8,639 nt of DNA from assembly GCA_007117565.1 (NCBI GenBank), contig SKGG01000065.1, positions 1 through 8,639 on the forward strand. The letters are read 5' to 3'. The notes under the pieces are model-generated. The model made no database searches and had not been told where the DNA came from. It saw only the letters and a list, made by a program, of their open reading frames with translations. Shown in pieces: positions 6,168-8,639 of this stretch (positions are counted from its first letter, which is position 1; every line of letters starts with the position of its first letter). The position numbers were made by a program, and so were the translations under genes. Origin of the DNA: Candidatus Izemoplasma sp. GTDB taxonomy: Bacteria > Bacillota_I > Bacilli_A > Izemoplasmatales > Izemoplasmataceae.

Positions 6168-7602
6168 CGAACACACCCTTTAAAAACCACGTTTTAGCTT
6201 CGGTGATGTTGACAGGAACACGTGCGCCAATAAGTGCTTTGGGTCCTTTAAAGTTGACCAATTTATTATGCTGTGTGTAGCCCGCTAAAACGGCGTCATC
6301 GTGTTTGCTTTCGCCATCGACCAACACCTCAACAACCTCGCCATCGAAGCGTTGATGACCTAACAGATACCCGGCGTTGATGCGTTCATTCAAGCGCTGT
6401 AGACGTGCTTTTTTCTCTTCCATCGGCGACTCGTCAGCATAATTGGCCGCAGGTGTATTGGCTCTTGCGGAGAAAATGAAGGTAAACGCACCTTCAAAGC
6501 GACAGCGCTTAACCAGCTCTAAGGTCGCTTGGAAATCCTCTTCGGTTTCCCCCGGAAAACCAACAATGATGTCGGTCGTTAAAGACGCATGCGGAATGGC
6601 TTGATAAATCGCATCCACTAAAGCTAGATACGTTTCAACGGTGTATTTACGGTTCATTTTCTTAAGCACTTTATTCGATCCTGATTGCACCGGTAAATGA
6701 ATGTGTGGCATCAAGTTTCCACCTTTGGCTAACACATCAACCGTGGCTTGGTCAAAATCTCTTGGATGGCTCGTCATAAAGCGTATACGGGGCATATCGG
6801 TGCCTCTTAAATCGTCTAAGAGATTCGCAAACGTGTAGTCTTTATCGGTAAAATCACGACCATAAGCGTTGACGTTTTGACCTAGAAGTGTGACTTCTTG
6901 GTAGCCTTCCTCAGCCAGTTGACGGACTTCTTCCAAGATGGCTTCAGGCTGCCGTGACCGTTCTTTTCCGCGGGTGTAAGGCACAATGCAATACGTACAA
7001 AACTCATCGCAACCAAACATGATGTGCACCCATGCTTTGATTTTATTGTCTCGTCGCTTAGGGATATTTTCAATGATCGAACCTTCGATGCTATAGACTT
7101 CAACCACCCGTTCTTTACCGTGAATGGCGGTCTCTAAATAATAAGGGAGTTGATGCAAATTATGGGTCCCAAAGATCATATCAACGTAAGGATAGCTTTG
7201 TAATAAACGGTCCACGACCGATTCATCTTGAGGCATACAACCGGCCACCGCTAAGATCAGATCTGGGTTGTGCTTTTTATATTGTTTCAAGCGACCAATT
7301 TCACCAAACACACGGTTTTCTGCGTTTTCACGAATGGCACATGTATTCAAGATGATAAGATCAGCTTCGGTTTCTTTGGTGGTGGCTTCAAAGCCTATCT
7401 GTTCTAAAATCCCACGCATGTTTTCAGTGTCAGCTTCGTTGCCTTGGCACCCATACGTTTGAATCAAGTACTGTTTACCGACGCCTAAATAGCGCACATT
7501 GATGTGCGCTTCAAAGTCGATGATAGGGGTGTTGGTGGTTTTGCGCTTACGTGCTGCTTGGGCACTTGGGCGCGTAAAGTAGTGACTATAATCTTTGGCC
7601 AT
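6151..7602 (-). CDS. miaB: tRNA-2-methylthio-N6-dimethylallyladenosine synthase MiaB
   Basis: MiaB is a radical-SAM methylthiotransferase that converts i6A37 to ms2i6A37 in tRNAs reading UNN codons. The protein has 483 residues from the chosen start. Seen: an N-terminal extension of about 40 residues; the UPF0004 domain with its three cluster cysteines Cys52 (TYGCQGNEAD), Cys88 (LNTCAIRENA) and Cys122 (VAGCMPQ); the radical-SAM domain with Cys198, Cys202 and Cys205 (GCDEFCTYC) followed by IVPYTRGKERSR; GFPGETEEDF; and a C-terminal TRAM domain (about GQRFDGEVVEVLVDG onward in similar form). The YTRGKERSR pattern and N-terminal extension fit MiaB rather than MtaB or RimO. The ATG at 7602 is preferred to an ATG three codons upstream because AAAGGA sits 9 bases before it but abuts the upstream one. 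It overlaps ymdB by 17 bases and the ymcA-like gene by 17 bases. It ends in TGA, so the standard code is in use. Confidence 0.97.
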   Translation of the reverse strand: MAKDYSHYFTRPSAQAARKRKTTNTPIIDFEAHINVRYLGVGKQYLIQTYGCQGNEADTENMRGILEQIGFEATTKETEADLIILNTCAIRENAENRVFGEIGRLKQYKKHNPDLILAVAGCMPQDESVVDRLLQSYPYVDMIFGTHNLHQLPYYLETAIHGKERVVEVYSIEGSIIENIPKRRDNKIKAWVHIMFGCDEFCTYCIVPYTRGKERSRQPEAILEEVRQLAEEGYQEVTLLGQNVNAYGRDFTDKDYTFANLLDDLRGTDMPRIRFMTSHPRDFDQATVDVLAKGGNLMPHIHLPVQSGSNKVLKKMNRKYTVETYLALVDAIYQAIPHASLTTDIIVGFPGETEEDFQATLELVKRCRFEGAFTFIFSARANTPAANYADESPMEEKKARLQRLNERINAGYLLGHQRFDGEVVEVLVDGESKHDDAVLAGYTQHNKLVNFKGPKALIGARVPVNITEAKTWFLKGVFDESTQ

Positions 7603-8377
7603 ATGGGTCATTCCTTTGCGAATCAGAGTAATGAAGGGTTTGAATGGTTTGCGCTTCTAAATCAACCAAGACAGCATTGAGTTGTAAAATGCGCTCAGTT
7701 TCAGGAAACAATCTCAAGGGCATGCCTGATTTAAACTTGTTCATGACCGTCTGACGATCAGCGCCAAGAATACCGAATTTTGCGCCCGTCATACCGACGT
7801 CAGTTAGGTAAAAAGTGCCTTTAGGTAAGCGCATGGCATCGTTTGTTTGAACGTGTGTATGCGTCCCAAACACCGCATCCACACGACCATCGAGATGGTG
7901 CGCTAAAGCTAATTTTTCACTGGTCGTTTCCGCATGAACATCGACGATTTTAACGTCGGCTTCAAGCGACTCTAACGCTTGATCGAGCGCCTCAAAAGGA
8001 TTATCTAATGGGTCATGCATAAACACACGCCCCATCACTTGTAAGATGGCGACAGTGTGCTGATTGTGACGGATGATTTGACAGCCTTTGCCTGGGGTGC
8101 CTTTTGGATAATTGAGTGGCCTGATAATCTTAGCGTCGTCAATAAACTCAAAGAGCTCTTGTTTTGAAAACGCATGGTTGCCTAAAACGACCGCATGGGC
8201 GCCCGCTTGCATCATGTGTTTATATTCTTTCAAGCGAATGCCTAAACCATCCGCACTGTTTTCTCCATTCATGATGAGAATGTGATGCGGATGTTCGCGC
8301 TTGAGCGTTGGTAAAAAGCGGTCAAGCGCTTCTAAGCCTAAGGCGCCGTAAATATCGCCAATGTATACGATTTTCAT
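7586..8377 (-). CDS. ymdB: YmdB-family (TIGR00282) metallophosphoesterase
   Basis: This 263-residue calcineurin-like phosphoesterase is very close in layout to Bacillus subtilis YmdB, a 2',3'-cyclic-nucleotide phosphodiesterase that influences the biofilm/motility decision and has been linked to RNA turnover. Seen: the full metal-ligand set in order, namely Asp8 (YIGDIYG), Glu39-Asn40 (NGENSADG), Asn67-His68 (GNHAF), His148 (DVHAETTSEK), His173 and His175 (GTHTHVQT). The family stretches GTPGKG (93-98) and YLTDVGMTG are also present. There is no signal peptide, so it is cytosolic. The length matches the family. The ATG at 8377 has GGAGG 7 bases upstream, and its ATGA overlaps the stop of the preceding gene, so translation is probably coupled. 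Small difference: after GNH the usual Trp-Asp is Phe-Ser. RNase Y, the common neighbour of ymdB, is not seen in the window. Confidence 0.95.
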   Translation of the reverse strand: MKIVYIGDIYGALGLEALDRFLPTLKREHPHHILIMNGENSADGLGIRLKEYKHMMQAGAHAVVLGNHAFSKQELFEFIDDAKIIRPLNYPKGTPGKGCQIIRHNQHTVAILQVMGRVFMHDPLDNPFEALDQALESLEADVKIVDVHAETTSEKLALAHHLDGRVDAVFGTHTHVQTNDAMRLPKGTFYLTDVGMTGAKFGILGADRQTVMNKFKSGMPLRLFPETERILQLNAVLVDLEAQTIQTLHYSDSQRNDPYGQRL

Positions 8378-8639
8378 AAAGACGCCTCCAACGTTTTAAA
8401 ATAGTCTTTATCCCGCAACAACGTTGCGTAATCCCAAAACTGACCTGACGCGACCAAAGCCAAGATTTGCGAGTAGGTCACTTTCTTTACTTGTTCCACT
8501 TCTTGGTGGTCAATCATCGTCGGGAACGTTTCGTTTTCAAGGGTGATCATGTAACGATACGTAATCGTTTTATAAGGACCTTCAGAGGTCACGATTTTAT
8601 CAATAAACCGGCATTGATCATCTTTGACATGTAAACCAA
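8374..8639 (-). CDS. NUDIX-hydrolase-like protein, C-terminal fragment (partial at window edge)
   Basis: The reading frame is open to the right edge (first whole codon at 8637) and gives the last 87 residues. The pattern FPTMIDHQEVEQVKKVTYSQILALVASGQFWDYATLL resembles the C-terminal part of NUDIX hydrolases, where an acidic E-V stretch is followed by a strand and a helix like EELLALIASG. The diagnostic NUDIX box (GX5EX7REUXEEXGU) would lie upstream, outside the window, so the assignment is tentative. A GTG at 8592 could be a start, but the frame continues upstream without a stop and the residues there look coding (GLHVKDDQCRFIDKI), so I treat it as truncated by the window. It ends in TGA overlapping the ymdB ATG, placing it in the same operon. 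Confidence 0.6.
   Translation of the reverse strand, partial: GLHVKDDQCRFIDKIVTSEGPYKTITYRYMITLENETFPTMIDHQEVEQVKKVTYSQILALVASGQFWDYATLLRDKDYFKTLEASL

Noticed and set aside
7103..7462. Possible reassigned-code (TGA = Trp) lineage suggested by Mollicutes-like features
   Set aside because: TGA terminates miaB and the NUDIX-like gene at sensible places, and tryptophans are encoded by TGG where checked.
1..8639. Search for mobile elements, CRISPR repeats, tRNA/rRNA and toxin-antitoxin or defence genes
   Set aside because: None seen. All long frames are housekeeping or recognised families except the protein at 4796-5725, and there is no gap of more than 100 bases without a gene.

Overview
The window is a housekeeping stretch of chromosome from a low-to-mid GC Gram-positive-type bacterium (Bacillota or a cell-wall-less relative such as an Acholeplasma/Izemoplasma-type lineage). 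The gene order is the clue: ymdB, miaB, ymcA(ricA)-like, one variable gene, mutS, mutL is essentially the Bacillus order ymdB…miaB-ymcA-cotE-mutS-mutL, with the spore-coat gene cotE replaced by an unrecognised membrane protein. TGA is a working stop codon (end of miaB, end of the NUDIX-like gene), so this is not a mycoplasma/spiroplasma-type reassigned code. The exact lineage cannot be fixed from this sequence.

Layout, right to left because nearly everything is on the minus strand. (1) 8639-5823: an RNA-processing operon of four tightly overlapping genes: the C-terminal end of a NUDIX-like protein, ymdB phosphodiesterase (ATGA overlap), miaB tRNA methylthiotransferase (17-base overlap) and a YlbF/YmcA-family gene (17-base overlap). 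It closes with a strong hairpin terminator that starts inside the last codons of the ymcA-like gene. (2) 5785-2213: a new transcription unit with a good sigma-A-type promoter (TTGCAT, 17-base spacer, TATAAT). It encodes a 309-residue C-terminally membrane-anchored protein of unknown function and then mutS, and ends at a perfect bidirectional hairpin. (3) 1224-2198: on the opposite strand, an auxin-efflux-carrier-type (AEC) permease sits between mutS and mutL. (4) 1196-1: mutL, cut by the window edge just as its C-terminal domain begins.

MutS and MutL form the mismatch-repair core, but here they are probably transcribed separately: an antisense permease gene and a terminator lie between them. 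YmdB, MiaB and the YmcA-like protein connect to RNA turnover and tRNA modification. All full-length genes look intact, intergenic gaps are under 100 bases, and I see no mobile element, CRISPR array, rRNA or tRNA. The least explained item is the membrane-anchored protein ahead of mutS, which appears to carry two tandem SAP/Rho-N-like helical motifs. I do not see convincing evidence of a wholly new multi-gene system.
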